Notes under the pieces: generated by a model
What the model was told of the DNA's origin: nothing
Seen by the model: only the letters and a program-made list of their open reading frames with translations
Databases searched by the model: none
Made by a program: the position numbers and the translations under genes
In this document: piece after piece, positions 11,791 through 23,514 of the stretch
Layout: each line of letters opens with the position of its first letter
How positions within the stretch are numbered: position 1 is the stretch's first letter
NCBI RefSeq assembly: GCF_026210795.1
Contig: NC_089456.1
Location: forward strand, 1,180,501-1,244,500
Source: Rhizophagus irregularis
Taxonomy: Eukaryota > Glomeromycota > Glomeromycetes > Glomerales > Glomeraceae
DNA: 64,000 nucleotides
Direction: 5' to 3'

Positions 11791-11801
11791 TATATAAATC
11801 C
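11791..11801 (+). promoter_or_regulatory. TATA box of the Kex2-repeat gene
   Basis: TATATAAATCC lies about 100 bp before the ATG at 11901. This is similar to the TATA-to-ATG distance of the other secreted-protein genes in the window. Confidence 0.5.
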
Positions 11802-11900
11802 TTAGTTTTTTCCTTTGAAAAAATCTTCAGTTCGATCTAGAAGTCGAAACAAAATAAAAAATAAAATAAAAAATAAAGATAAGAAGTCTAAAATTCAATT

Positions 11901-12990
11901 ATGAAGTTCACGACTCTTGCTTGTTTGGCAATCTTGGGGATTTCGACCTTGAATGAAGGTGATTATATTAGCTTGATATAAAGAAAATAAAATTTTTTCT
12001 AATTCCATTTATATTATATGTATAGTCAATGCTGCTCCTATTGCCGAGATCGGATTAAATAATAAACGCGATTCAACACCTTCATATGATTATAAAGACG
12101 AGAAGGACAAAAAAGATGATTATTATGGTGGCAAAGATGATGAATACTATGGCGGCAAAGATGATGACTACTACGGCGGCAAAGACGATAAATATGATGA
12201 TGACAAAAAGAAATCCTACTACAGACGATCTGCCTTAGCCTCCCCGGGCGACAAAGATGATGATTACTATGGCGGAAAAGATGATGACTACTATGGCGGC
12301 AAAGATGATGATTACTATGGCGGCAAAGACGATAAATATGATGATGACAAAAAGAAATCCTACTACAGACGATCTGCCTTAGCCTCCCCGGGTGACAAAG
12401 ATGATGATTACTATGGCGGAAAAGATGATGATTACTATGGCGGCAAAGACGATAAATATGATGATGACAAAAAGAAATCTTACTACAGACGATCTGCCTT
12501 AGCCTCCCCGGGCGATAAAGATGATGAATACTATGGCGGCAAAGATGATGATTACTATGGCGGCAAAGACGATAAATATGATGATGACAAAAAGAAATCC
12601 TACTACAGACGATCTGCCTTAGCCTCCCCGGGCGACAAAGATGATGAATACTATGGCGGTAAAGATGATGATTACTATGGCGGCAAAGACGATAAATATG
12701 ATGATGACAAAAAGAAATCCTACTACAGACGATCTGCCTTAGCCTCCCCGGGCGACAAAGATGATGAATACTATGGCGGCAAAGACGATGATTACTATGG
12801 CGGCAAAGACGATAAATATGATGATGACAAAAAGAAATCCTACTACAGACGATCTGCCTTAGCCTCCCCGGGCGACAAAGATGATGAATACTATGGCGGC
12901 AAAGATGATGATTACTATGGCGGCAAAGACGATGATTACTATGGCGGCAAAGACGATAAATATGATGATGACAAAAAGAAATCCTATTAA
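11901..12990 (+). CDS. Secreted Kex2-processed repeat protein precursor
   Basis: Two exons, 11901-11958 and 12026-12990, with a 67-bp GT-AG intron, encode 340 residues. Exon 2 has no in-frame ATG, so ORF callers miss it. Residues 1-22 form a signal peptide ending VNA. KR at 33-34 ends a short propeptide. RR dibasic sites at 86-87, 134-135, 174-175, 214-215, 254-255 and 294-295 then split the rest into seven units of 40-53 residues. Units 2-7 begin SALASPGDKDD, carry two or three DDDYYGGK modules (17 in all) and end KYDDDKKKSYY. This layout matches fungal Kex2-processed repeat proteins, which include peptide signals, surface repellents and RiPP precursors. The peptide's role is unknown. The gene model is strong: phase, stop and signal all agree. 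Confidence 0.88.
12229..12987 (+). repeat. Tandem 120-144 bp coding repeats of the Kex2 precursor
   Basis: Six tandem units after the first dibasic site: 144, 120, 120, 120, 120 and 135 bp. They differ by whole 24-bp DDDYYGGK modules and a few synonymous or D/E changes. The near identity at the DNA level indicates recent homogenisation. Confidence 0.9.
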
Positions 12991-13691
12991 AATGTTTTTT
13001 GAATAGGTTTTGCATAATATTAATTTAGTTTCCTTTTCCAGAATTTTAATTTTAAATTATTTGTAAAAAAACGATTTTATTTGAAAAAAATGTGAATAGT
13101 TTCTTTTTTATTTGTAAATTTTTTTAAATTTTTTGAATAGTTTCCTTCCCTTATTCGATAATGAATATTTACCTAGTTATCTAAAACTTTCAACGTTACA
13201 CGATTTTTTAATTCTTCTTTTGTGAAATAATATTGTAATTAATAAAACTAGATATTCCAGGCTAATTTTTAGTCTATTTTGCGTGTCAAAATTTCTGTGC
13301 CATTTATCATGTACAGTTGAGATTAGCTCGATTATCTCTAAAGAAAATCACATACTGATAAATTTTTGCAAAAGAAATAAAACGATTAACAAGTAGTCAA
13401 ATTATTTTTCAATGTGCTAGATTTAAATCTATGATCGTAAATATTTATCAATATATACTTTTGAGCGCCAACCATAACGAACATTTAATTCCAAAAATTT
13501 CGTAATTTTATATAAATTCAAAGAAGATACGTGATTGGGCGGCAAATACAATTATGTGATGTCTCCAAAAGGATTAAAACAATAGAATTTTCGATAGAGA
13601 AAAATTCTTGATGGCATGAATAAATTATTGAAAAGAAACTTTTCTAACAATGATTTTTTTGCAACACAATTTTATAAGGATCATTTTAACG
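12991..13691. other. 3' flank of the repeat gene, no further gene seen
   Basis: AT-rich. AATAAAA near 13240 could serve as polyadenylation signal. Nothing else recognised. Confidence 0.4.
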
Positions 13692-15226
13692 CTCACCAGT
13701 GGTGAAATTCACCAGGGGTAAATTCACCAGTGGTGAAATTCACCCAAGGTAAAGTTCACCTATATTACATAATTATTAAAATTTAAATTGTTTTGTTTTG
13801 AAAAAAATAATAATTTTATTAATAAAAATATTTATATAAAATATATAGTTTAAATATAATAATATATTATACAATAATTTATAATTTAGTATTATTATAA
13901 AAAATAGATAAATCCTATAAGTATTAAGTAGATTTTATACTGCTAAACAACTTTCAATTAATAAAGGAAGTAAATTTCATTTGACTAAAGTGGTGAAATT
14001 ACACTCTAAAGTTAGTAAATGGAAAAAAGAAAAATTCGAAAGTTAGTACCATGATGAAAAACGTAGATTTCTCCATATGTATTATATCTATACCCATAAT
14101 AATTAATATATAAGTAGTTTCGACCTTGCTGAACAATTTTCAATTAAGTTAGAAAGTCGATTTCATTTGACTAAAGTGGTGAAATTACGCGCTGAAGTTA
14201 ATAAACAGAAAAAAAAAAATTCGAAAGTTAGTACCGTTATGAAAAATGTAGATTTCTCCATATGTATTATATCTACACCCATGAAAATTAATATACAAGT
14301 GCTTTCGACCTTGCTGAACAATTTTCAATTAATTTAGTAAGTCGATTTCATTTGATTAAAGTGGTGAAATTACGCGCGGAAGTTAATAAACAGAAAAAAA
14401 TTTCAAAAGTTAGTACCGTTATGAAAAATGTAGATTTCTCCATATGTATTATACCTACACCCATGAAAATTAATATAAAAGTAGTTTCGACCTTGCTGAA
14501 CAATTTTCAATTAATTTAGAAAGTCGATTTCATTTGACTAAAGTGGTGAAATTACGCTCTAAAGTTAGTAAACGGAAAAAAGAAAAATTTGAAAGTTATT
14601 ACCATTATGAAAAATGTTGGTTTCTCCATATATATTATACCTACACCCATGAAAATTAATATACACGTAGTTTCGACCTTGCTGAATTAATTTAGAAAGT
14701 CGGTTTCATTTGGCTAAAGTAGTAAAATTACGCTCTGAAGTTAATAAATGAAAAAACAATTTTGAAAGTTAGTACCATTATGAAAAATATGGGTTTCTTT
14801 ATATGTATTATACCTACACTTATAAAAAATAATATACAAGTAGTTTTGGCTCTGTTGAACAACTTTTAATTAATAAAAAAAATTGATTTCATTTGACTCA
14901 AGTAGTGAAATTACACTCTAAAGTTATTAAATAAAAAATATAAAACTTTAGGAGTTAAACAGTTAGTAGTGTTATAAAAACACAAATTTCTCTATAAATT
15001 TCATTTCTAATTTATGAAATTGAGTTGTATGGGTTTAATAGTATGTTTGGAAAAAAAAGTTACAGTTTAAAAAAATTCATAAAAAAATTTTTATTTACGT
15101 GTATAAAATTGTAAAACGTAATACAAACAAAATTAATATAAAACTAAAATTATCATATTACTGGTGAATTTCACCAGAGGTAAATTCACCCCTGGTGAAT
15201 TAATTTTAAATTAACCACTGGTGAAT
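13692..15226. mobile_element. Fold-back element filled with a ~182-bp satellite
   Basis: The left end carries alternating TTCACC/GGTGAA words (CTCACCAGTGGTGAAATTCA). The right end carries the inverted set and finishes CCACTGGTGAAT. Between them are about six tandem copies of a ~182-bp unit. The copies of TTTCATTTGACTAAAGTGG start near 13976, 14159, 14341, 14527, 14704 and 14886. The outer copies are the most diverged. No open reading frame is kept across units. A non-autonomous DNA transposon with an internal satellite is the best reading. Confidence 0.75.
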
Positions 15227-18161
15227 ATAAAATTAATCCATTTTATAATTATCAAAGAAAACCCATTCGTAGAATTTTAAATTTATGACATAGTGATAAA
15301 ATTATTATGCCGCAGACGATTTTGGTTTCTTTCATTAATTTATCATTGCATTGCAAGGATGTAAAAAAAATAAATCACTCAAAATAAAATCTCGATATAC
15401 TCTTCAACTGTGCAGCGTCACGTTATGACAAATTTATATCCCTGAATCATGCGTAAACATAAATAATTATTTTTTGAAATCTGATAAATCACATGATAAA
15501 AATTTTTAATTCACGGATAAAAACTTTAATTCTCTTTGGAAATAAGTTCATAACTTCAAACAATAAAGTTGCGACTCAATTAAATCTTAAACTTTATATT
15601 ATCATCTGTATTTAATTAATTTCATAAACTTCGTGATATGAAATATCGTAATGGTTTAAAGAAAAAAAAAATCGAAACGAGGTGCAAAGTGGTATTACTA
15701 TCACTTCCAAGCAATTCCATCCAGCAATGTGGTCCATTGAAATATGTTCCTCCAAAACAATTTATTGAAGATAATTTTGAACTTTGCGTAGTTAAAGACT
15801 TAAAGCCAAATATTATTAAGAAAAAAAATTTAGATGTTTCTTTTGGTTGCTGAATTTAAATAATATTAAAATATTATCTAGTACTTTTGAACGAATTGTC
15901 TGTATTAAAAAATAAATTATTAATTTTTTTACTAAAAAAAATCTAAAAATAATTTTTCCGTACTGAGTTAAAATTAAAATTTAATAAAAAGACTCCTCCA
16001 AAAAAAAAAAAACCTCTTCATCGCGAAATCTAGTGATTTGTTTCTATTAGAACACGAAATAGATATAATCAAAATACAAATTGTAAGCCTAACTATTTCG
16101 TCTCTAATCCACTCATAATCTAATAAGAAAGTTTATTTATCCAAAAAAAACTGAAGATAATCACAAACTTAATAAAAAGAACCAATTTATCTTGAATAAA
16201 TGAAACTTATATATAAAGGTTAACTTTGTTACATTTTCTTCAGTGAATATCAAAAAATTCTAGAATCTGAATTTGGAAGAATTCATTCAAAGAATTCTAT
16301 AGTCGAATCCTTTGTTGAAATGTCGTGCGTCTGCATGAAACCATTGAAGTATGTATGACAAAATTTATGTAAATGGAAACACAAAAATTCCTATAAATTC
16401 AAGCAAAAAAAAAAAACTATGGTTCGTTACTCGTAAGCGAAAAACTAAAAAATTATTAATATCAATAATTTTTCAAATTCGAATCTTCTCCTTACTGAAT
16501 TAAATTATATACAACGTTAGTTCGAAATTTTGGCCTTTAAATACACTCAATCCTGTGCAAAGCGCAAACTGGTCAATAATCATTACATCTAATCTATCTT
16601 TTTCCAACTTGAAATTTTTCGAATTTTTTTTTTTTTATCTCATACATAAGAATCATTTTGTTCGGCTGGCGGTTTCGGTTTTGGTTAATCTATAGGTACG
16701 GGCTATATTTCACCTGGGTCTTTGACTTGGCGTTTCAGTAGTAGTGGTCTTCTTATGGTTTTTGTGCCGTGAGTTTTGCTTTGTTGCACGTATTCTTCAC
16801 AACAAGGCCTTCTTCCTGGATGTATCCACTGGTTTGAGTAGATTATTTAGCGATAGTAGTTTAGTAGTATTGTTAATTTGTGATTCTTTATGTAACTGTG
16901 TAACTCAGTGATTAAAATAAATAATTTGTAGTGAAGTAATAAAGTTGTTATACTGCAAAAGATTTAATTTTTTAAAATTTTTTTTATTGTACAAATCATA
17001 TTTGTGAAATCACACTTGAATTTTCCTTATTTAATTTTTCAAAATATTTCGTCATATTATTACAATTTATTTTTCACACGTGCTTGAATTATTTTTTTCC
17101 GTCGGTTATACTTTGCATACTTCGCATACTTCATATTTTCAATCATGTTACCAAATTGGTTTGATTTAATTTGTGACTTTTACCCTTTTGTTCTTCAATC
17201 ATTTTTTATATTAAACCATATATATTTATTTGGCTCATTTATTTATTTTACTTCTATTTTTATTTTATTAATTAATAAATTACAAAATCAACTACAAAGT
17301 CTTGAGCAGAATTTTAACATATGAGAAACTTTGAAGTGAAATTTTGGCTGAAACGAGTGTGACGCTGTTTTTAGATTTTTTATATTATTTTCTGTTTTTA
17401 TAAAACATTCAACAGTTCATAAGATTCGAGTTGAAAAGGTAGGTTTTAGGATTTTTCGAGAAGTTATCTGATCAAATTTTAATAGACCACGTCAAATTGT
17501 CAGAATTACCATAGAAGTTTTAAATTATTTACAGAATCCATCCATTATTCGGTTTTGAACAATTATTTGAGTTCACGCTTAAAATAAATATTCAGATTTT
17601 TAAATATGCCTAATCCCTATAAAAAATATAATATTGTATTTTAGTATGCAACACAAATTTGCATAGGGCTTCTAAGTTCAACACAAAATCATCATGCAGG
17701 CGATGGAATTTCGTGGTGATAATATCATTCTTCATCTATACAATGATAATCGTGATCTTGATTAATTTAATAAGTACTTTAACATAAGTAAGTTATGGGT
17801 TAAATTCTTTAAGCGCAGGGAACTAGAAAATCGATTTTTAAAAAATAAATAAAATAAAATAAAATAATTTGATGTATCTTTCCCGATGGATTACTTCAAA
17901 GAAACTGGCTGATTTATTATTATCTGGATTAACAGAAAGAAACCGAATTTATTCTAACCAAAGGAACCCAGATTTATTCCTACCTAATCCGGATTTAGTT
18001 CTTAAAAAACAATCCGGATGAAACCCTATTTAAACCATTTGAAAACAACAATAATTTTGGCCGCTGATTTTGGCACAGCTAAATACCAACACTGGCGTAT
18101 TTTTAAATAATATAATAAAGACAATCTTTAATTTTTATTAGATATCAATCATAGGTTATTA
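15227..18161. other. No gene recognised
   Basis: AT-rich DNA. A short plus frame at 15638-15853 and a slightly G-richer patch at 16660-16870 were inspected. Neither has a recognisable domain, splice-supported extension or RNA signature. Confidence 0.4.
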
Positions 18162-18642
18162 TATAGTTATCCGATGGAAAAGTTATTACAGGTAAATGAT
18201 TGGCTGAAAATAAGCCACTTCGTGGCTTATTCAGCCAATCATTTACCTGTAATAAGTAAATCATTTTCCATCGGATAAATTTTATGCCTCTATGATCATG
18301 TTTATCAATAGCCTAAATAGTCTAACAAAGTATAATTTTTATCACCTTTTTTTCTTTTCTTTCGTTACCATTTTTTTTTCTTATAATTATTTTCTTAATG
18401 AAAGTCAAAAAGCAACTCCTTAATAAAAATAAATCTACATTAAATAAGGCAAATATATTATATATTTAACTATTGTTTTCAAGGAGGGTAATTTTACATT
18501 TAATAACTGTACTTTTGATTTTCCACATTAATTAGCTTATATAATTGATAATGTATATAGATATATTTTATTGCATGTATAATTAATAATAAAATAAATT
18601 TCATATTCGATATTGCATATAAAATACTATCGGATAACTATA
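18162..18642. mobile_element. MITE with 14-bp termini and an internal near-perfect hairpin
   Basis: The terminal inverted repeat TATAGTTATCCGAT lies at 18162-18175, with its exact complement at 18629-18642. At the left end a second palindrome (18168-18278) has ~50-bp arms containing ATTACAGGTAAATGATTGGC around a short loop. No coding capacity. No target duplication recognised. Confidence 0.65.
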
Positions 18643-18726
18643 AAATTTTACTATACATGATCCTATGGAATATCGGATATAATAACATATATTGAAAAGT
18701 GTAAAATTTAATAAATTTATAATTTT

Positions 18727-19737
18727 TTAAAGAAACTCATCTGCAAGATTTCCACCAATTACAGCAGCAGCTTCTGTAGCTATAAAGCCCAAGATAGGAC
18801 CAATTACACGCTTATCTAATTTATTTCTTTCTTTAAATATTTCACCCGAACCACGTTTATGATAAGTACAAGCCGGAAGATATAAATTTTCAAAATCATG
18901 ATAAGTTCCCCAAATTTTCTTTCCAATAGAATCCTTCATTCCATGTTCTTTGATGTAATCAGCGTAGAATTGAGCCATCTTTCTCCAGTTTGGATCGCAA
19001 AAGAACGAACCTGGTACACGAATTTTTTCGCCATTTCTTTTGAAAACGTTATGGGCATCGTAACTTACTTTGGCATCTGGATCGCATTGAGTTTTCTCCA
19101 TCATCCATTTAACGAATTTTTCAATGAATTCGTAACTGTAGTAATCTATAATAATAATAATAAAAAAAAAGTTAATATATTTTATATATTAAAGGCATTT
19201 ATAATTAAGGTGTATACTTTAGAATTATAGCTTACCACCACGATCATTCTTAGCGCAAAGTGCTTTATGTTCAGGAATTCCACCGTAATAGGCGATTAAA
19301 GTAAGATAAGCGGCATAAGAATTTTTATCAAAATTTTTAGGATTATCACTCCAATCTAATTTAACCGATAATTCACGTTCACATTCGTTTTGAATTTCGC
19401 CATAGATTTTTTCAACTTTTTGATGATCACATTGAAAATCTTTTTGACAATAATCGTCCAAACCTCTTTTAAGTAATTTAAAATCATAAAACTTCAAATT
19501 TGCATCATTAACGATCTTAGACATTCTCTGACTAAAATTGATAATGGTACCACATTGATCGGAACCATTAAGATGATCCCACACTAATGATTGACATTTG
19601 TTACATTGATCGGTATTGAAAAGATCTTGACAGGATTTGGGAGATTTACGATTTGGCCGTTTGTGACATTTAAAATTTTCATTGGCATGAACTTGAATTA
19701 TAAAAATTACAAATAATGCAAAGAGGAGAAGTTTCAT
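18727..19737 (-). CDS. Secreted Cys-rich protein, distant relative of the four-copy family
   Basis: Exons 19737-19236 and 19145-18727, with a GTAAGC donor and TAG acceptor, encode 306 residues. Residues 1-18 form a signal peptide (cleavage near VHA/NE), with C-x2-C at 45-48. Before the intron it has YLTLIAYYGGIPEHKALC, whose spacing matches STMLGYYMAIPIRENLC in copy B at the same place, and the intron phase is identical. The C-terminus has a hydrophobic run (VIGPILGFIATEAAAVIGG). Sequence identity to the four copies is low, so common ancestry is inferred from architecture, intron position and Cys layout. Function unknown; likely secreted or surface-anchored. Confidence 0.82.
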
Positions 19738-19830
19738 TTTGCCTATTGAATTATAGATACATATTATTTCGATCTTTTTATTATTTAGAGGAAGTATCTC
19801 GACGAAGATGTTGAATATGGAAGAATTGGG

Positions 19831-19842
19831 TCCTTTTTATAC
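19831..19842 (-). promoter_or_regulatory. TATA box of the 18.7-kb secreted-protein gene
   Basis: The coding strand reads GTATAAAAAGGA about 95 bp before the ATG at 19737, matching the TATAAAAAGA core upstream of the other family members. Confidence 0.5.
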
Positions 19843-21106
19843 TTATTTATTAAACCTTTACGCGTGATCCCATAATATAGCATAATATGTCAGGTTTTCT
19901 ATATATTAATAGAACTCCTTTTAGCGTATAAAAATGCGTATACTTTGTATATTTTAAACATTTCCGTGAATCTTATACACAAGTTATATGCCACTGAATA
20001 ATCGAATAACGGTTTAATACACAGGAATTTTTTTTTGGATTAACCCATTGAACGTATTTGAATTCTATTACTACATTATTATTTTTTTTTTTAGAAAAAA
20101 AAATTAAGCTTAATTTAATTAAGTTCATCCTTCGCCTTCAGTGATCGACAAGAAATTTTTTTTGGAACCGGTTAAATTTAACCCATAATCAACCGATTAA
20201 GGTATAGTTTCTGAGTGGCGTTCAAGTTTAAACAATTTGTTTGATCTGAGGCTTATGTGAACAATAAAAAACTTTTTAAGAAAAAAGTTTTTTAAAAATA
20301 GAAATAGTTTTAAAATAAAAAAAAATTAAACTTAAAAAACTTAAAAATAAGAACGAAATATGTTTTTAACTAAAATGAAAAAAATCAAATCGGTATTACC
20401 AAAGTGGGTCTAATGATGTAATTAATAAGGGTGACACAGCCACTACGATTTTATTCTAATTATGTCAGAAAATGCAATATTGCATATAGGAATATGTTTT
20501 TAAAGAGCGTATTGCGATTGCTATTGCTATTATCCCGAGATATCCATGAATTGAAATGAAAAATTGGGGCGTTTTTTTTGAAATCGATCTAACCATAATT
20601 TCCCAATTTGAATGATATATTGTTTTTGGATGAAGCTAAATTTTTTAAATCATTTTACAAAACGAAAAATGGAACAGGACACCGAGTTATACATAGAAAG
20701 GGTCTTGGTTATTGCTTAGAATGAGCCACCCGTAAGAATGGAAAATTCATTTAAAAAATCACCTTCCATTTTTGATCTATTGAAAAAATAAATAAAAAAA
20801 AAAAAGTTTAGACGTCAGTTTTTTGACCAAAAGTTATGGTCACGTGATAAAAATTTGTATTTTTATTTTTCAACTTTAAAATAATTAATAAAATACACCA
20901 AGTTTAATGCACACATATTTTTATTGATGTATATTAGATACTATTATTACTAGATAGGCTTTATTAATAAAGAAGCTACTCTAAGAACATTGTATTCTCG
21001 TTATGATCCCTCCAAATCGTGGAAAAGTTATTCTTCTTGATGTCCGCAGTATACTGCGGTTAATAAAATCTGCAATCAAATACGTTCAGATCTTTTAGAA
21101 TAGATT
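19843..21106. other. No gene recognised
   Basis: AT-rich. A weak coding-like scrap (ATLRTLYSRYDPSKSW) at about 20980-21040 precedes a MITE and is too short to name. Confidence 0.4.
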
Positions 21107-21390
21107 AGCCCTGTTCATTTCTAGATCGTACTGGATTGATCACAAAAAATTTGTACCCCAAAATAATTGGTTACTGATGCGGTCAGTGGTCAGTCAAGCC
21201 GATCTACAAAAATTGGTGTTTTTCCCTGATCGATTTTATAATAAACATAATAAACAACAACTACGTGTTTTTGCCCTATAAGCTATTATGGATATATAAA
21301 CCAATCCGATCAATCAAAAATTGTAACTATGATCTGATTGGTTATACATTTTTTCGGTCAATCCGATACGATCTAGAAATGAACAGGGCT
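21107..21390. mobile_element. 284-bp MITE with 3-bp target duplication
   Basis: The left end reads AGCCCTGTTCATTTCTAGAT and the right end is its exact complement. Both sides are flanked by ATT (21104-21106 and 21391-21393). The interior is non-coding. The inner arms (CGGATTGACC type) extend the complementarity. Confidence 0.78.
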
Positions 21391-21624
21391 ATTGTAACTC
21401 ATTCTTGATCGAAATTATAGATTCCATAAATATTATCTTTTCACAAAAATCTTTTCAAGATACATCATTAATTTTCAATTTCGAATATTGGTTTCCAGTT
21501 TTGTATAATCTGTTACTTTTTGAATAAACTCAGCAAAATTTCTTCATTTTACCAGTGATTGTAAATCTCTGCATTTACCTATTATAAAAAAGAAGAAATT
21601 GTTAATAGTGTGCTAAATTTTTAT

Positions 21625-22040
21625 TTAATGGTAAAGAAGACATAGCCAATTCCTCCTTTAGAATTAGCAGACTTTACCAATAACAAAGTAGGATGTTGTC
21701 TGCTTGAGTTGGTTATTAAGTGAACAAAGAAAAGAAAAAAGAAATAAAAAAAAGAAATAAAAGAAAAAAAGGAATAAAATAATAAAAATAAAATAAAAAT
21801 AAAATAAAAAAAAGCAGGTAGTAATTCTCCTAAGTCAACCTTGTGAACTCCCCGACTCAATTGAGTAATCCATTCTAGATTTTCCTAGGAGTTACCCACT
21901 TTGCTCACCTTTACCCAACCCAAGCAAACAAATCCAGTACCCTCCTAAGTAAAATTTGTGAACTCCCCGACTCAATGAGTTATCCGTTCTAATTTTAGCT
22001 TAGGAAGTTACCCACTTTGCAAATAAAAAAAACACATCTC
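21625..22040. repeat. Dispersed repeat, left copy
   Basis: It shares CATAGCCAATTCCTCC, AGAATTAGCAGACTT and a palindromic core (GTAATTCTCCTAAGT ... CTTAGGAGTTAC) with 40727-40906. The left copy is longer because of an A-rich insertion and a partial duplication of the GAACTCCCCGACTCAA part. The class is not known. Confidence 0.55.
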
Positions 22041-22189
22041 TTTTAAAGTCTCTTGAGTTATTTTCCACTCAAGAAAGAAGGCCTTTAACTTCTGTACTGT
22101 GGCTCTCTATTGTATATGGCTTAGAAGACTTTTGCAAAATTTGGTAACCTTTGGTATCTAATGATTTTACAACAGATATATATATTGTT

Positions 22190-22356
22190 TGAAAAAGTAT
22201 GTTAATTATACGAAAAAGTATGTTAGCTATACGAAAAAGTATGTTAACCATATGAAAAAATATGTTAACTATACAAAAAAATATGTTAAAATGATAAAAG
22301 TATTAGCTGATAGTTGTAAAAGAACAGACAATCAATATAATGATCACAATGAGCCT
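22190..22356 (+). pseudogene. 5' piece of an unknown ORF split by the transposon nest
   Basis: The frame encodes five imperfect KKYVNYT repeats, then continues to NDHNEP at the 8-bp duplication. After the nest, at 39499, the same frame resumes as EPFDDSRKYNKK and runs to a stop at about 39620. The pre-insertion site thus appears to have been open. The protein is not recognised. Confidence 0.45.
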
Positions 22357-23514
22357 AGAGCTTCGAACGAGTCGAGTCGAGTCAAGTTATATGTAAACTC
22401 GATTTGACTCGAATTAAATTGAGTCGAGTCAAGTCGAGTTAAAATTATAAAAAATATAAACTCGACTTGATTTGAGTCGAGTTGGCCCGTCAAACCAAAT
22501 CGAGTCGAGTCGAATTAAATCACGTGATTTTATTCGGCTATGCCAATCATTTCCTTTTTTGGTGATAGCCATTCCACAAAATTCCATTTTTGTAACATAT
22601 GGGCGCATTTCATTAAGTACATTTTGTGATATAACCTGATCTGTACTACCAAAATACGTGATAACTCGAATTTAAATCCAATTACCATCTCGATTAACGA
22701 GAAAATTTTTTTTTTTTTTTACTATTGAAATCGCAAGTTTCAGATTAGTTGTAGATTAGTTTGAAAAGGTTAATTGCGAAATCAAGAAAATATTGGAAGA
22801 AGTTGTTTTTGTAATATTTGTTGCTTTTTTATTTTTACTTTTAAGTTGAAAATTTTTAATAAAAAAAAAACAAAAATTATATAGATAACGCTCTAATTAT
22901 CCTATGGTAAGCAACTTTACTTTCTTTGCAAATAATATATATGTTTAATAACTTAATTATTAAATATTTACAAATAGACTACAAGAATTTTTTACCATGA
23001 TTATCCTAATAATCCTTACATATATGCTTAGTATTTTACTGGAGGAAAGATTTTTTGCTCAAAATATAAGATAATAGCACTTGGACATTATCCACAAAAT
23101 GTCAAGTATATACAAAAAAGTGGTCGAAGTGCTGTTCAATATCAAATTCCTAATGGATACATCGTAAAGACAGAAGTTGCAGATCAAATGCTATATTGTG
23201 AAACAAAGTATACTTTGGAAAATAAAGTTTTATATACTATTACATGAAAGGAGGGACAAGCAGAATGAATAGTATCTAGTGAGCGGTCTGCTAGTGGTGC
23301 TGTAAATGCATTTTTAAAGGTATTATAATTAATTATTTGCAAAAAATTAAATTAATATTAAAATTTAATTTATAATACCGAGAAAACTAAATACGCGTTT
23401 TTACACGTTTTTTATTAATTATTACACATGAATATAGAGAACTAATGTGAGAAGTCCAAAATTTCTGGAATACATGTTTTTGGATTTGATATTGAAGTAT
23501 TACATCAAATACGA

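Noticed and set aside
12038-13015. 325-residue minus-strand ORF rich in His and Cys (CRHSNHHLCRHS repeats)
   Set aside because: It is the antisense of the Kex2-repeat gene. Its repeats mirror the coding repeats, and it has no signal or splice support.
13692-15226. CRISPR-like array (regular repeats)
   Set aside because: Units of ~182 bp are similar throughout with no unique spacers, and the DNA is eukaryotic.
16660-16870. G-richer patch suspected to be a structured RNA
   Set aside because: No conserved boxes, pairing pattern or second copy seen.
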